A program made the translations under genes and the position numbers. This document shows, piece by piece, positions 17,482 to 25,637 of a stretch of 64,000 bases of DNA; positions within the stretch are counted from its first letter, which is position 1, and every line of letters starts with the position of its first letter. Origin of the DNA: Armatimonadota bacterium (GTDB lineage: Bacteria; Armatimonadota; Fimbriimonadia; Fimbriimonadales; Fimbriimonadaceae); NCBI GenBank assembly GCA_018268255.1, contig JAFDWX010000003.1, positions 145,738-209,737 on the forward strand. Direction: 5' to 3'. The notes beneath the pieces are model-generated. The model did not search any database. It had not been told where the DNA came from and worked only from the letters and a program-made list of their open reading frames with translations.

Positions 17482-18387
17482 ATGACCATGAAAGTTGATT
17501 GGAAAGGGGTGTTTCCCGCGGCGACTACTCAATTTCGAGCTGATCTCTCACTCGACCTCGAAGCAACGGCCCGTCACCTCAACGTGATGATCGAGTCCGG
17601 TGTGACCGGGTTGGTCATGTTGGGATCGTTAGGCGAGAATGTGGCGCTCACGTTTGAGGAGAAGCGAGAAGTTCTGCGAACCGCGCTCTCGGTGTCCAAC
17701 GGCCGAGTCCCAGTGTTATCGGGCGTGGCCGAACTCAGCCCTGTGGCCGCAGCAGATTGGGTCCGCGAAGTTGAAAACCTGGGTTGTCAGGGCGCAATGG
17801 TCATGCCGAGCATGGCGTTTCGTCCGGATCGCCAGGAAACTTTGGCCCATTACCGCACCGTTGCTCAAGCGACCGGATTGCCGCTGATCGTCTACAACAA
17901 TCCCATCAGCTATCACGCCGACGTGCTGCCGGATATGTTCGCCGAGTTAGCCGAAGTCGAGAATCTGGTGGCGATCAAGGAATCGTCTGGAGATGTGCGC
18001 CGATTCACGGACATCATCAACGAGGTTGGCAATCGGTACATCCTGTTTGCAGGAGTCGATGATCTGGCCATGGAATGCGCTCTGTTGGGAGCAACCGGCT
18101 GGATCGCAGGGATCGGATTGGCGTTCCCCAAAGAGAATCAGCATCTCTGGAACCTGATGATGTCGGGTCGATGGGACGAAGCTCGTGAGATTTATCGCTG
18201 GTACACGCCTCTCCTCCACTTGGATGTCGGCTCAAAATTCGTCCAGAACATCAAACTCGCGATCCAAGAAGTAGGGCTTGGCACGGAGTACGTGCGCCTT
18301 CCACGTTTGCCCCTTTCGGGTGCGACGCGTGAAATTGTGCTCCAGACTATTCGAAACGGCATCGAGAATCGCCCCAGCCTAGCCTGA
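17482..18387 (+). CDS. DapA-family lyase, probable pyrroline-4-hydroxy-2-carboxylate deaminase
   Basis: This 301-residue class I aldolase-fold enzyme has Schiff-base Lys166 in VAIKESSGD and Tyr138 in VYNNP. GSLGEN replaces the usual GTTGE loop. In the hydroxyproline pathway a DapA-family enzyme removes ammonia and water from cis-4-hydroxy-pyrroline-carboxylate to give alpha-ketoglutarate semialdehyde. The next three genes supply the adjoining steps, so that role is most likely. The related L-2-keto-3-deoxyarabonate dehydratase, also DapA family, makes the same product from arabinose and cannot be excluded. The start could also be the ATG at 17488. Confidence 0.82.
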   Translation: MTMKVDWKGVFPAATTQFRADLSLDLEATARHLNVMIESGVTGLVMLGSLGENVALTFEEKREVLRTALSVSNGRVPVLSGVAELSPVAAADWVREVENLGCQGAMVMPSMAFRPDRQETLAHYRTVAQATGLPLIVYNNPISYHADVLPDMFAELAEVENLVAIKESSGDVRRFTDIINEVGNRYILFAGVDDLAMECALLGATGWIAGIGLAFPKENQHLWNLMMSGRWDEAREIYRWYTPLLHLDVGSKFVQNIKLAIQEVGLGTEYVRLPRLPLSGATREIVLQTIRNGIENRPSLA

Positions 18388-18388
18388 G

Positions 18389-19327
18389 ATGGAGCGTATC
18401 CGCGTCGTCGATTCGCATACCGGTGGTGAACCCACCCGAGTCATCCTCGAAGGTCAACTCTCGCTAGCCGGCGCAACCATGGCTGAGCGGAGAGACTATT
18501 TCCGAAATCACTATGATCGTTATCGGACAGGGGTCTTGTGTGAGCCTCGGGGAAGCGATGTTTTGGTAGGTGCCGTTCTGACAGACCCTGTCGAAACCGG
18601 CTCAGATGTGGGCGTGATCTTTTTCAACAATGTTGGCTACCTGGGAATGTGCGGCCATGGGACGATCGGTGTTGTGGAGACTTTGCGTTTTCTGGACCGT
18701 GTCGATGTTGGACGAATCAAGTTGGACACACCCGTTGGCTGTGTGACCGCGGAACTTCACCCATCGGGCGAGGTTTCGATCCAGAACGTTCCAAGCTATC
18801 TCCTCGCTCAAGACGTCCCGGTTGAGGTGCCCGGGGTGGGGCGCGTTGAGGGCGACATAGCCTATGGCGGCAACTGGTTCTACATCATCCATGAGCCTGA
18901 GTATGAGATTTCACTCGCTCGCGCCAGCGAACTGACCACGTTAACACTGCGCATCATGGATGCCTTGGAAGCGGCAGGGATCACGGGTGCCGAAGGGGCC
19001 AAGATCGACCATATTGAGCTTTCTGGGAAACCTACGTTGGAGGCAGCCGATTCAAAGAACTTTGTGATGTGTCCCGGAGGAGCCTATGATCGTTCGCCCT
19101 GCGGAACTGGCACGAGCGCAAAGCTGGCATGTCTCGCAACGCGCGGTCTGCTTTCGGAGAATCAGAGCTACTTGCAGGAAAGCGTCACCGGCAGCGTGTT
19201 TCGAGGTTCGGTCATCCGAGCTGGCAGCTCATGGATACCCACCATTACCGGTCGCGCACATATCACGGCGTCGTCCGAGTTGACCTTTGATCCTGTGGAC
19301 CCGATCCGGTGGGGATTGGTGCCATGA
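18389..19327 (+). CDS. 4-hydroxyproline 2-epimerase (proline racemase family)
   Basis: This 312-residue protein has MCGHGT with Cys88 and SPCGTGTSA with Cys238. Both catalytic cysteines are present, which marks a racemase/epimerase. The trans-3-hydroxyproline dehydratases of this family have Thr in place of the second Cys. The N-terminal VVDSHTGGEPTRV is typical. It converts trans-4-hydroxy-L-proline to cis-4-hydroxy-D-proline, the substrate of the next gene product. It starts one base after the upstream stop and ends overlapping the next start (ATGA). Confidence 0.88.
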   Translation: MERIRVVDSHTGGEPTRVILEGQLSLAGATMAERRDYFRNHYDRYRTGVLCEPRGSDVLVGAVLTDPVETGSDVGVIFFNNVGYLGMCGHGTIGVVETLRFLDRVDVGRIKLDTPVGCVTAELHPSGEVSIQNVPSYLLAQDVPVEVPGVGRVEGDIAYGGNWFYIIHEPEYEISLARASELTTLTLRIMDALEAAGITGAEGAKIDHIELSGKPTLEAADSKNFVMCPGGAYDRSPCGTGTSAKLACLATRGLLSENQSYLQESVTGSVFRGSVIRAGSSWIPTITGRAHITASSELTFDPVDPIRWGLVP

Positions 19328-20559
19328 AGCATGTGGTCGTAATCGGCGCGGGAATCATTGGGCTGTCGTGCGCCGATGAGCTTTCTCGCCGGGGATTTCG
19401 GGTCACGATTGTCGAGCGTTCGCCCCAATCAAGCGAGGGATGCTCGTTTGGCAACGGCGGATTGATCGTGCCGAGCCACTTCGTACCCCTGGCAGCCCCA
19501 GGCATGATCCGTTACGGACTTCGACTGCTGCGTGACCCCTCTAGCCCGTTCGGCGTAATGCGCCTCACCGATCTGGAGACCATCGCTTGGATGGCTCGGT
19601 TCGCCCGTTACGCGAATGCCGATCATGTGAGGCGATGTGCCCCCGTTTTGTGTGAGATGAATTTGGCGAGCCGGGAAATCTATCGAGAGCGCATTGTCGA
19701 GTCTGGAGTCGATGTGGGTTATCAGCAAAAGGGCTTGCTGATGCTCAGCCAAACAGAGGCGGGCCACGAAGGCGAGATCCACCTTGCAGAAGATGCCCAG
19801 AGAATGGGGCTCGGAGTGGAGATTTTGGGTCGGGAAGCGGTCAAATCCCTCGAGCCAGAACTGGAGATGGATGTTGCGGGAGCAGTCTATTTTCATGACG
19901 ACGCGCACTTGACTCCAGGACCCTACTTGCAGTCACTCAAGGAGAACCTGAAGGTCTCTTGGGTGGAGGCGGAAGCACAAGGAATTGCCATGGAAGGGAC
20001 CCGAGCAAAAGCGCTCAAAATCACGGTTGGCGAGATAGCGGGAGATGAATTTGTGTTGGCAAGCGGGGTCTGGTCATCGTTGTTGGCGCGAACATTGGGT
20101 CTGAAGCTGATGCTTCGGGCAGGGAGAGGCTATGGTTTCACTGCACACATACCCGACCAGCGCATGCAGATTCCGTCGATTCTAACCGAGGCTCGGGTCG
20201 CGGTCACTCCCATGCTCGATGGAATCCGATTTGTGGGCACTATGGAACTGGGCGCGCCTGACCTCACCCAGAACCTGAACCGCATTCAAGGGATGCGGAG
20301 CAACATATCGAGAGCCTATCCTCGGTTCACCCCAGAAGTCTTGGGCGGTCCCGTTTGGTGCGGGCTCAGACCGTGCTCGCCCGATGGGATGCCCTATCTC
20401 GGCAGGACCCGGCGAGCGAGTAATCTGGTGGTCGCAACTGGACACGCGATGATGGGGATGAGCCTTGGCCCCGTCACAGGCAAACTCGTCGGGGAGATTG
20501 TGTCCGACGAGAAGCCCTCCATCAGTTTGGAAACGATGTCACCTGATCGCCATGCGTAA
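19324..20559 (+). CDS. FAD-dependent D-hydroxyproline dehydrogenase/oxidase (DadA-like)
   Basis: This 411-residue DAO-family flavoprotein has the FAD-binding VVVIGAGIIGLSCADELSRRG and, near the end, GLRPCSPDGMPYLGR with ATGHAMMGMSLGPVTGKLVGE. In this operon it should oxidise cis-4-hydroxy-D-proline to the pyrroline acted on by the DapA-family deaminase. Close relatives act on other D-amino acids, so the substrate rests on context. The start at 19324 overlaps the previous stop; the end overlaps the next gene by eight bases. Confidence 0.84.
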   Translation: MKHVVVIGAGIIGLSCADELSRRGFRVTIVERSPQSSEGCSFGNGGLIVPSHFVPLAAPGMIRYGLRLLRDPSSPFGVMRLTDLETIAWMARFARYANADHVRRCAPVLCEMNLASREIYRERIVESGVDVGYQQKGLLMLSQTEAGHEGEIHLAEDAQRMGLGVEILGREAVKSLEPELEMDVAGAVYFHDDAHLTPGPYLQSLKENLKVSWVEAEAQGIAMEGTRAKALKITVGEIAGDEFVLASGVWSSLLARTLGLKLMLRAGRGYGFTAHIPDQRMQIPSILTEARVAVTPMLDGIRFVGTMELGAPDLTQNLNRIQGMRSNISRAYPRFTPEVLGGPVWCGLRPCSPDGMPYLGRTRRASNLVVATGHAMMGMSLGPVTGKLVGEIVSDEKPSISLETMSPDRHA

Positions 20560-21955
20560 TTCAACTCCTTCAGAAATCGACTCTGTGCTTGCCTCCGCTT
20601 CCGCTGCCGGCGAAATGTATGGCAAGTTGCCAGGTGCAGCCCGAGCAGCATTCCTTGAGGCCATCGCCTCCGGACTGGAAGCCCTTGGCGCTCCCCTCAT
20701 CGAGACGGCGATGCGAGAGACCAACTTGGGACAGGTCCGACTCGAGGGCGAGAGAGCCCGGACCACAGGACAGCTTCGAATGTTCGCGAATTTGATTCGA
20801 TCAGAGCAGTGGCGAGACATTCGCATCGAGGAGGGTGACCCATCAGCACAACCCAGACCCAAGCCGGATTTGAGGCGAACACAAGTTCCTTTGGGTCCCG
20901 TTGCCGTTTTCGGGGCGAGTAATTTTCCCCTTGCATTTTCCGTACCTGGTGGCGATACGGCGAGTGCCCTTGCGGCAGGGTGTCCCGTAGTTTGCAAGGC
21001 TCACCCGTCGCACCCCGAAACCTCCCGACTGTGCGCTGATGCAATCTTGGAAGCGGCACAGCAAACTGCCATGCCCGAAGGGGTTTTCGGCATCGTTTGG
21101 GGTGGCCCAGAAACCGGCGCAGCTTTAGTTAAAGATCCTCGGATTCACGCGGTCGGGTTTACCGGTTCGCTCAAAGCCGGCCGAGCACTCTTGGACCTGG
21201 CAGCCTCGCGTCCTTGCCCGATACCCGTTTATGCCGAGATGGGGAGCGTCAATCCGGTGTTTCTGATGGAGGGCGCGCTGTCGGCCCGCTGTGAGAGCAT
21301 CGCGAAAGGCTATGCGGACTCGCTCACGTTGGGAGTGGGTCAGTTCTGCACCAACCCAGGGGTCGTGGTGGGAGTCGCAAACGGTGACTGGGAGCGATTC
21401 CTGACTCTCACGGCCACGCATCTTTCCCGGGTGGAAGGGTCGCAAATGCTGAATCCTTCCATCGCGGAGTGCTACGCCACCGGGGTAAGCAATCGAGAGG
21501 CGCATCCCTCGTTGGAGGTTCTGGTAAGTGGTTCCGGCTCATCGCCCGCCCTCTTCAAGGTTTCAGGCCAAGAATTTCTGGCAGATCATAGCTTGCAGGA
21601 AGAACTTTTCGGTCCGAGTGGAATCGCGGTGGAATGTGCGTCAAGGGACGAGATGCTGGACGTTGGGCGGGCCTTGGAGGGCCAGTTGACGGCCACGATT
21701 CATTTTGAGCCAAGCGATCAAGCCAGAACCGCAAAGCTGTTGGCGGTGCTGGCCACAAAGGCAGGCAGGCTTGTGGCAAATGGATTTCCGACCGGGGTCG
21801 AGGTGAACTCAGCCATGCAGCACGGCGGGCCGTATCCAGCCACCACAGATTCCAGAAGCACGAGCGTTGGAACGGCGGCGATCTTGCGATTTGTCAGACC
21901 GATCGCATTTCAGGACTTTCCGGCCGAACTGCTTCCGGGGCATTTCGGACTGTAA
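20552..21955 (+). CDS. Alpha-ketoglutarate semialdehyde dehydrogenase
   Basis: This 467-residue aldehyde dehydrogenase has the block GPVAVFGASNFPLAFSVPGG with TASALAAGCPVVCKAHPSHP, which is characteristic of 2,5-dioxovalerate (KGSA) dehydrogenases. The general base is Glu229 in YAEMGS and the nucleophile is Cys266 in GQFCTNPG. It oxidises the semialdehyde to alpha-ketoglutarate, the final step of both the hydroxyproline and the non-phosphorylative arabinose routes. It is the last gene of the operon and is followed by a terminator. The frame is open farther upstream, but the ATG at 20552 fits the family N-terminus. Confidence 0.88.
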   Translation: MRNSTPSEIDSVLASASAAGEMYGKLPGAARAAFLEAIASGLEALGAPLIETAMRETNLGQVRLEGERARTTGQLRMFANLIRSEQWRDIRIEEGDPSAQPRPKPDLRRTQVPLGPVAVFGASNFPLAFSVPGGDTASALAAGCPVVCKAHPSHPETSRLCADAILEAAQQTAMPEGVFGIVWGGPETGAALVKDPRIHAVGFTGSLKAGRALLDLAASRPCPIPVYAEMGSVNPVFLMEGALSARCESIAKGYADSLTLGVGQFCTNPGVVVGVANGDWERFLTLTATHLSRVEGSQMLNPSIAECYATGVSNREAHPSLEVLVSGSGSSPALFKVSGQEFLADHSLQEELFGPSGIAVECASRDEMLDVGRALEGQLTATIHFEPSDQARTAKLLAVLATKAGRLVANGFPTGVEVNSAMQHGGPYPATTDSRSTSVGTAAILRFVRPIAFQDFPAELLPGHFGL

Positions 21956-21970
21956 ACGAAGATCAACAAA

Positions 21971-22000
21971 TCGACCCTCCGCCAAATGGCAGAGGGTCGA
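21971..22000. terminator. Bidirectional terminator between operon and PEP-CTERM gene
   Basis: TCGACCCTC and GAGGGTCGA (9 bp) enclose an inner GCC/GGC stem with an AAAT loop. T-rich tracts flank it on the minus strand (TTTGTTGAT) and more weakly on the plus strand. Confidence 0.75.
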
Positions 22001-22034
22001 CTTGCTTCTTACTATCAGGAACTGATTGGCGGAG

Positions 22035-22748
22035 TTACTTGCTCTTTCTTCTTCGAAAAAGGGCAGTCGCACCCAATCCAAGTGCAGCCATGGTTGCAGG
22101 CTCCGGAACGGCTTGGCCATTGATACCCATCGCCGCTTGTCGCTGGGCACCGTTGATTCCGCTGCTCGCGAGGGTGGACCATCCGGTTCCACCGGTCAGT
22201 CCGAACGAACCACCTGGGTTGCGGATCCACGAGTCATTTGCCTGGTCCGTCGATTCCATCGCGTAGGCTTGTCCCGCACCGGTGAATGCCACCATTGCCG
22301 TGGCAGTAATCAAGTAGGTGCCAGCATTGACGTTGATTCCTGCAGCATTGGTCGAAAGGGTAAACAAGCTGCCGCTGACCCCGCTGATCGAAGACGTGCG
22401 GATTCCATCGTAAACGATGTCTAGGCCGCTGCTTACCGTTCCAGGAACGTGCTGGAGAGAAGGAGTCGAAGAGAACTTCGAAATTGTGAGGCGAACGCTG
22501 GGAGCCGCGCTCGTGCGCCACGTACCATAGTCCACATATCGTTGCTGGACATCGCTGAGCGTTACGGCCGAACCGAACGTCACCACGTTACCGAGGCCCG
22601 TCGTGTACGTCGGGAAGTCAGAAAATTCCTGGTTAACGTATCCTGCGCCTGCATCATTGGCCTGCTTGAGATACAGGTTTCCGGAAAGCTGGGCTTGAGC
22701 GACCACGCTCAATGCAGTCGCGAAAGCTGCGATCAGTACTTTATTCAT
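22035..22748 (-). CDS. PEP-CTERM sorted secreted protein
   Basis: This 237-residue protein has a cleavable signal peptide (MNKVLIAAFATALSVVAQAQ), a beta-rich body of no recognised family, and the C-terminal sorting signal PEPATMAALGLGATALFRRR. That signal has the PEP motif, a hydrophobic stretch and a basic tail. PEP-CTERM proteins are processed by an exosortase and found at the surface or in extracellular polymer. A clear AAGGAG lies about eight bases before the ATG. No exosortase gene is in this window. Confidence 0.85.
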   Translation of the reverse strand: MNKVLIAAFATALSVVAQAQLSGNLYLKQANDAGAGYVNQEFSDFPTYTTGLGNVVTFGSAVTLSDVQQRYVDYGTWRTSAAPSVRLTISKFSSTPSLQHVPGTVSSGLDIVYDGIRTSSISGVSGSLFTLSTNAAGINVNAGTYLITATAMVAFTGAGQAYAMESTDQANDSWIRNPGGSFGLTGGTGWSTLASSGINGAQRQAAMGINGQAVPEPATMAALGLGATALFRRRKSK

Positions 22749-22861
22749 CTTTACTCCTTTTCAACCAAGCCGCTCCACAGTTGGAATGGCATAAAAGTGA
22801 TCTTAAGCTAGATCACTCGGTGCAGTATAAGACACAACTGTAAAGATAAGCCGCATTTTCG

Positions 22862-22960
22862 ACGGAAGTCACGTACTTATACTAGGGAAAATTGCTGAAT
22901 TCATATAAGTTTACTATACGAAAATGTTATTGTTACTGCAAGTATAACAACGGAAGTCAC
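22862..22960. repeat. Pair of 11-bp direct repeats in an AT-rich spacer
   Basis: ACGGAAGTCAC occurs at 22862-22872 and 22950-22960, 88 bases apart in the same orientation. The AT-rich gap lies between the PEP-CTERM and GH43 genes. TATACT-like hexamers occur between and around them. The repeats could be regulator sites for the PEP-CTERM promoter. No gene is seen in the 22749-22966 gap. Confidence 0.4.
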
Positions 22961-22966
22961 AGCAAT

Positions 22967-23908
22967 TCACCGCTTGCTGAGTAGGTGAGCCTTAACCCCC
23001 TCTACGGTTTGTTTGACTGGCAGAATGTTGCCGTCTTTGTCGAAAACCAATCGGTCGATGCAGACAACGCGGGAATTCGCATCTGTTTCGTGCAAGGGTC
23101 GTCGATGGTAGCAAATGAGATACTCATCGGTGCCCGGGATGCGCAGCACGGAATGATGCCCCGCCCCTTTGCCAACTTCCGGATCGGTGCCCAGTATCTT
23201 TCCCACGCGCTTAAACGGCCCCAATGGCGATTTGGCCCGCGCATACGCGACCCCATAGGTGGAGTTCCCCCAGCCGCCTTCGGACCACATAAAGATGTAC
23301 TCACCGTTGCGCTTGAGCATAAAGCTCCCCTCGACGTAGTGCTCGGGGGTGATCTCGTGGAAGTCTCCTTCAATGTGGAGCATGTCCTTGGACAGCTTCA
23401 CCACGTTAGCGTGCTGCCAGCCGCCGTAGTACAGATACGCTTGGCCGTCGTCATCGAGAAATGCCATAGCGTCGATCGGTTGGGCGCCATTGATGACGTC
23501 CTTGATGAGTGGTTTACCAAGAGCATCTTTGTACGGTCCACCTGGGTGCTTGCTTGTCGCGACTCCGAGCCCAGCTCCATCTCCAGCACCAAAGTACATA
23601 AAGTAGGTTCCGTCGCGGAATATGACGGTCGGTGCCCAAGCCGCTCGATTCGTGCTCCAAGGGATGTCCTTGAGATCGAGAACGACGCCCTCTCGGTGCC
23701 AGTTGATCAGATCGGGCGAGCTGAACGCTTCGAGAAAAGTCTGCTTTTCGTAAGGCGCGGAGTAGGTGGGATAGATGTAGTACCGATTTTCAAAAGCATG
23801 AAGTTCGGGATCTGCGTACCAGCCGGAGATCACTGGATTGTTCGAGGTTTGGGGTCCACTGGAAGTCATAGCTGCAAGGGCGAGGAGCGCGATAGGCACA
23901 GGTTCCAT
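22967..23908 (-). CDS. Secreted GH43 glycosidase (arabinosidase/xylosidase-like)
   Basis: This 313-residue five-bladed propeller enzyme has a short signal peptide, then GWYADPE with Asp33 as the general base. The pKa-modulating aspartate is likely in GAQPIDAMAF and the general acid glutamate in HYVEGSFM. GH43 enzymes release arabinofuranose, xylose or galactose from plant wall polysaccharides and arabinogalactan proteins. Released arabinofuranosides could relate to the furanose-type importer upstream; this is inference. GGAGGT lies just before the ATG. Confidence 0.87.
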   Translation of the reverse strand: MEPVPIALLALAAMTSSGPQTSNNPVISGWYADPELHAFENRYYIYPTYSAPYEKQTFLEAFSSPDLINWHREGVVLDLKDIPWSTNRAAWAPTVIFRDGTYFMYFGAGDGAGLGVATSKHPGGPYKDALGKPLIKDVINGAQPIDAMAFLDDDGQAYLYYGGWQHANVVKLSKDMLHIEGDFHEITPEHYVEGSFMLKRNGEYIFMWSEGGWGNSTYGVAYARAKSPLGPFKRVGKILGTDPEVGKGAGHHSVLRIPGTDEYLICYHRRPLHETDANSRVVCIDRLVFDKDGNILPVKQTVEGVKAHLLSKR

Positions 23909-24014
23909 TTAACCTCCATTGAGCCCACCTCGCCACTCGTGGGAGCGCCGATGTGGTAAAGTACAACGTTACGCTCAATAAGCAGGTTTTTGAATTCAGC
24001 TCCGCTTCCTTTAG

Positions 24015-24048
24015 CCGGTTCTCAATCGATCTCCCTCTCTTGAACCGG
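24015..24048 (+). promoter_or_regulatory. Stem-loop in the leader of the RRM gene
   Basis: CCGGTTC and GAACCGG pair across a pyrimidine-rich 20-base loop and end some 15 bases before the ribosome-binding site AAGGAGG. Such leaders often allow temperature or self-control of RNA-binding protein genes. The function here is inferred. Confidence 0.4.
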
Positions 24049-24074
24049 AACAATAAAATACAAGGAGGCCATTC

Positions 24075-24362
24075 ATGGCTACAAAAACACTTTACGTCGG
24101 CAATCTCTCTTACTCGGTGACCGAAGAGGATCTCCGCAATCACTTTTCGCAATACAACTCCACAAGAGCTCGCATCGTCGAGGGGCGAGGCTTCGGTTTT
24201 GTCGACATCGATGCGGATCAGTTGAGCACCGCGATTGCTGACAATCATCAAAAGGAACTTCAAGGTCGTCCGTTGACTGTCAACGAGGCTTTGCCGAAGA
24301 CCAACAATGGTGGCGGCGGTGGTCGTCCACAGGGCGGCGGAAACCGCGGCGGTCGCTGGTAA
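24075..24362 (+). CDS. RNA-binding protein with a single RRM domain
   Basis: This 95-residue protein has RNP2 LYVGNL at residues 6-11 and RNP1 GRGFGFVDI, then a Gly/Arg-rich tail (GGGGGRPQGGGNRGGRW). This is the cyanobacterial Rbp-like, glycine-rich RNA-binding family, often cold induced and thought to act as RNA chaperones. It is preceded by a strong AAGGAGG and followed by a strong terminator, so it is a single-gene unit. Confidence 0.92.
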   Translation: MATKTLYVGNLSYSVTEEDLRNHFSQYNSTRARIVEGRGFGFVDIDADQLSTAIADNHQKELQGRPLTVNEALPKTNNGGGGGRPQGGGNRGGRW

Positions 24363-24381
24363 GCACGCTGTAAACCACACA

Positions 24382-24411
24382 AGCGGGATGACCTTCGGGT
24401 GATCCCGCTTT
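24382..24411 (+). terminator. Rho-independent terminator of the RRM gene
   Basis: AAGCGGGAT pairs with ATCCCGCTT, with an inner ACC/GGT stem, a TTCG tetraloop and a following run of Ts (to 24415). Confidence 0.93.
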
Positions 24412-24469
24412 TTTGTTGAAGACCCCCACTCTATCGGACTGGAGAGCAATCAGACGTAAACTGACATTG

Positions 24470-24988
24470 ATGACCCGAACAATGCGGAACTGGGTGATAG
24501 CATTCATTGGCGTAGGAGCCATTGCGGGTATCGCGCTCGCAGTCTCACCCTACGTAACGGATTTCTTGAGACAAAATGAGGAGCCCATAGACCTCATCGA
24601 ACACTTGAGTCAACCGACTCAGGTACTCGGCTGGAGTGAACAGGGACTGGAACTTTCCGATGGGCGAGTAGTGATGCCCTCGGGAATGACTGCGCTTCCC
24701 AAGCAATCCAAAACCTTATCGTGTTTGATCCGGAGCGGCGTCGAGTTGGGGCCTACCGGTAAGACCTTCGGTCTGGTCCGGATCTGGCACTGGTGTGGAA
24801 ACGACCCTGTGCGTACCGACATTCGTCGGATTGATCTTGCACAGATGCTTGCCTTCTATCGCGAGGGGAAAACCACTCTGAAACTCAAGACGAAGTCGAG
24901 CCAGCCGTTTGTGGAGGGGAAATTTGGATGGTCAATTTCGGACTTCTACGAGTTTCGTTCTGCATTCGATCCAGCGATCCACCAGTGA
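24470..24988 (+). CDS. Hypothetical single-pass membrane protein
   Basis: This 172-residue protein has one N-terminal membrane segment (MRNWVIAFIGVGAIAGIALAVS). The soluble domain is unfamiliar (GWSEQGLELSDGRVVMPSGM, DIRRIDLAQMLAFYREGKTTL). TAAACT lies seven bases before the ATG with no ribosome site, again suggesting a leaderless message. The start could instead be the ATG at 24482. It is convergent with the next gene, with one base between the stops. I recognise no family. Confidence 0.65.
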   Translation: MTRTMRNWVIAFIGVGAIAGIALAVSPYVTDFLRQNEEPIDLIEHLSQPTQVLGWSEQGLELSDGRVVMPSGMTALPKQSKTLSCLIRSGVELGPTGKTFGLVRIWHWCGNDPVRTDIRRIDLAQMLAFYREGKTTLKLKTKSSQPFVEGKFGWSISDFYEFRSAFDPAIHQ

Positions 24989-24989
24989 G

Positions 24990-25538
24990 CTATCGTTCAG
25001 CTGCTTTCATGGCGTTCCGAAGCTGGGTTTCCGCCTCATCCGACCAATAGCCGCATTCCAGCTGAAAGAAAACGCTGGTGTAGGGTTGTGTGTGGGGAGT
25101 TTTGATGAGCAACACCTTGAAGGTCTTTCCTGCTTCATCCAGTTTGGAAATGATCTTCTCATGGAGCAGGCGATTCACGTGCTTCCCCTTGAGTACGCTC
25201 TCCAATGAAGCTCGATATTTGGTAATGCCGGGCGCGTTCTTTTCTGCTACAAATTTGAGCTCGGAATCCACCAGGATATTGGGTCGCACGTGCTTAGTCT
25301 TGGCCAGCGCCGCCAGGACCTGCTTCACGGCAGAGATCTGGTCCACATCCACGGCGATGGTTTCGATACCGGGAGCCGTTTGAAGTGGATAAGCGGAATC
25401 CGCCACTACGATCCAGTTGCGGTGCCCCAAGGCAGGCAGCTTGTTCGTGACCAGCTTCTCCACCGACCCTCGAACCGGTGCGCCGGCAACGGCAGCGGTG
25501 CCAAGCGCAAATGCCAAAAGAAATGCATGTTTCGTCAT
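24990..25538 (-). CDS. Exported RbsD/FucU-like fold protein
   Basis: This 182-residue protein has a signal peptide (MTKHAFLLAFALGTAAVAGA). The body starts with LPALGHRNWIVVADSAYP, then PGIETIAVDVDQISAVKQVLAAL. This pattern resembles D-ribose pyranase/L-fucose mutarotase (LGHGD...DA..P...), including the conserved His. Known members are cytoplasmic, so an exported version is unusual. It might interconvert sugar anomers in the periplasm. The similarity is at motif level and the function is a guess. The start at 25538 is chosen for the signal peptide. Confidence 0.55.
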   Translation of the reverse strand: MTKHAFLLAFALGTAAVAGAPVRGSVEKLVTNKLPALGHRNWIVVADSAYPLQTAPGIETIAVDVDQISAVKQVLAALAKTKHVRPNILVDSELKFVAEKNAPGITKYRASLESVLKGKHVNRLLHEKIISKLDEAGKTFKVLLIKTPHTQPYTSVFFQLECGYWSDEAETQLRNAMKAAER

Positions 25539-25592
25539 AGTGGTTGCGGCCCATGTTACCACTGGAGATTTGTCGTGTCCAACGCAAAAAAA

Positions 25593-25616
25593 GGGTGCAC
25601 AGCAAGCTGTGCACCC
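25593..25616 (-). terminator. Terminator of the second PEP-CTERM gene
   Basis: GGGTGCACAGC and GCTGTGCACCC form an 11-bp perfect stem. On the minus strand it is followed by seven Ts. It lies 22 bases after the stop. Confidence 0.9.
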
Positions 25617-25637
25617 GGTTTGAAGGGAACCGTGAAC

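Noticed and set aside
18389..19327. trans-3-hydroxy-L-proline dehydratase
   Set aside because: Dehydratases of this family replace the second catalytic cysteine with threonine; here Cys88 and Cys238 are both present.
22985..23959. 324-codon open frame on the plus strand opposite the GH43 gene
   Set aside because: It mirrors a well-supported GH43 protein, has no family-like motifs and reflects the codon bias of the opposite strand.
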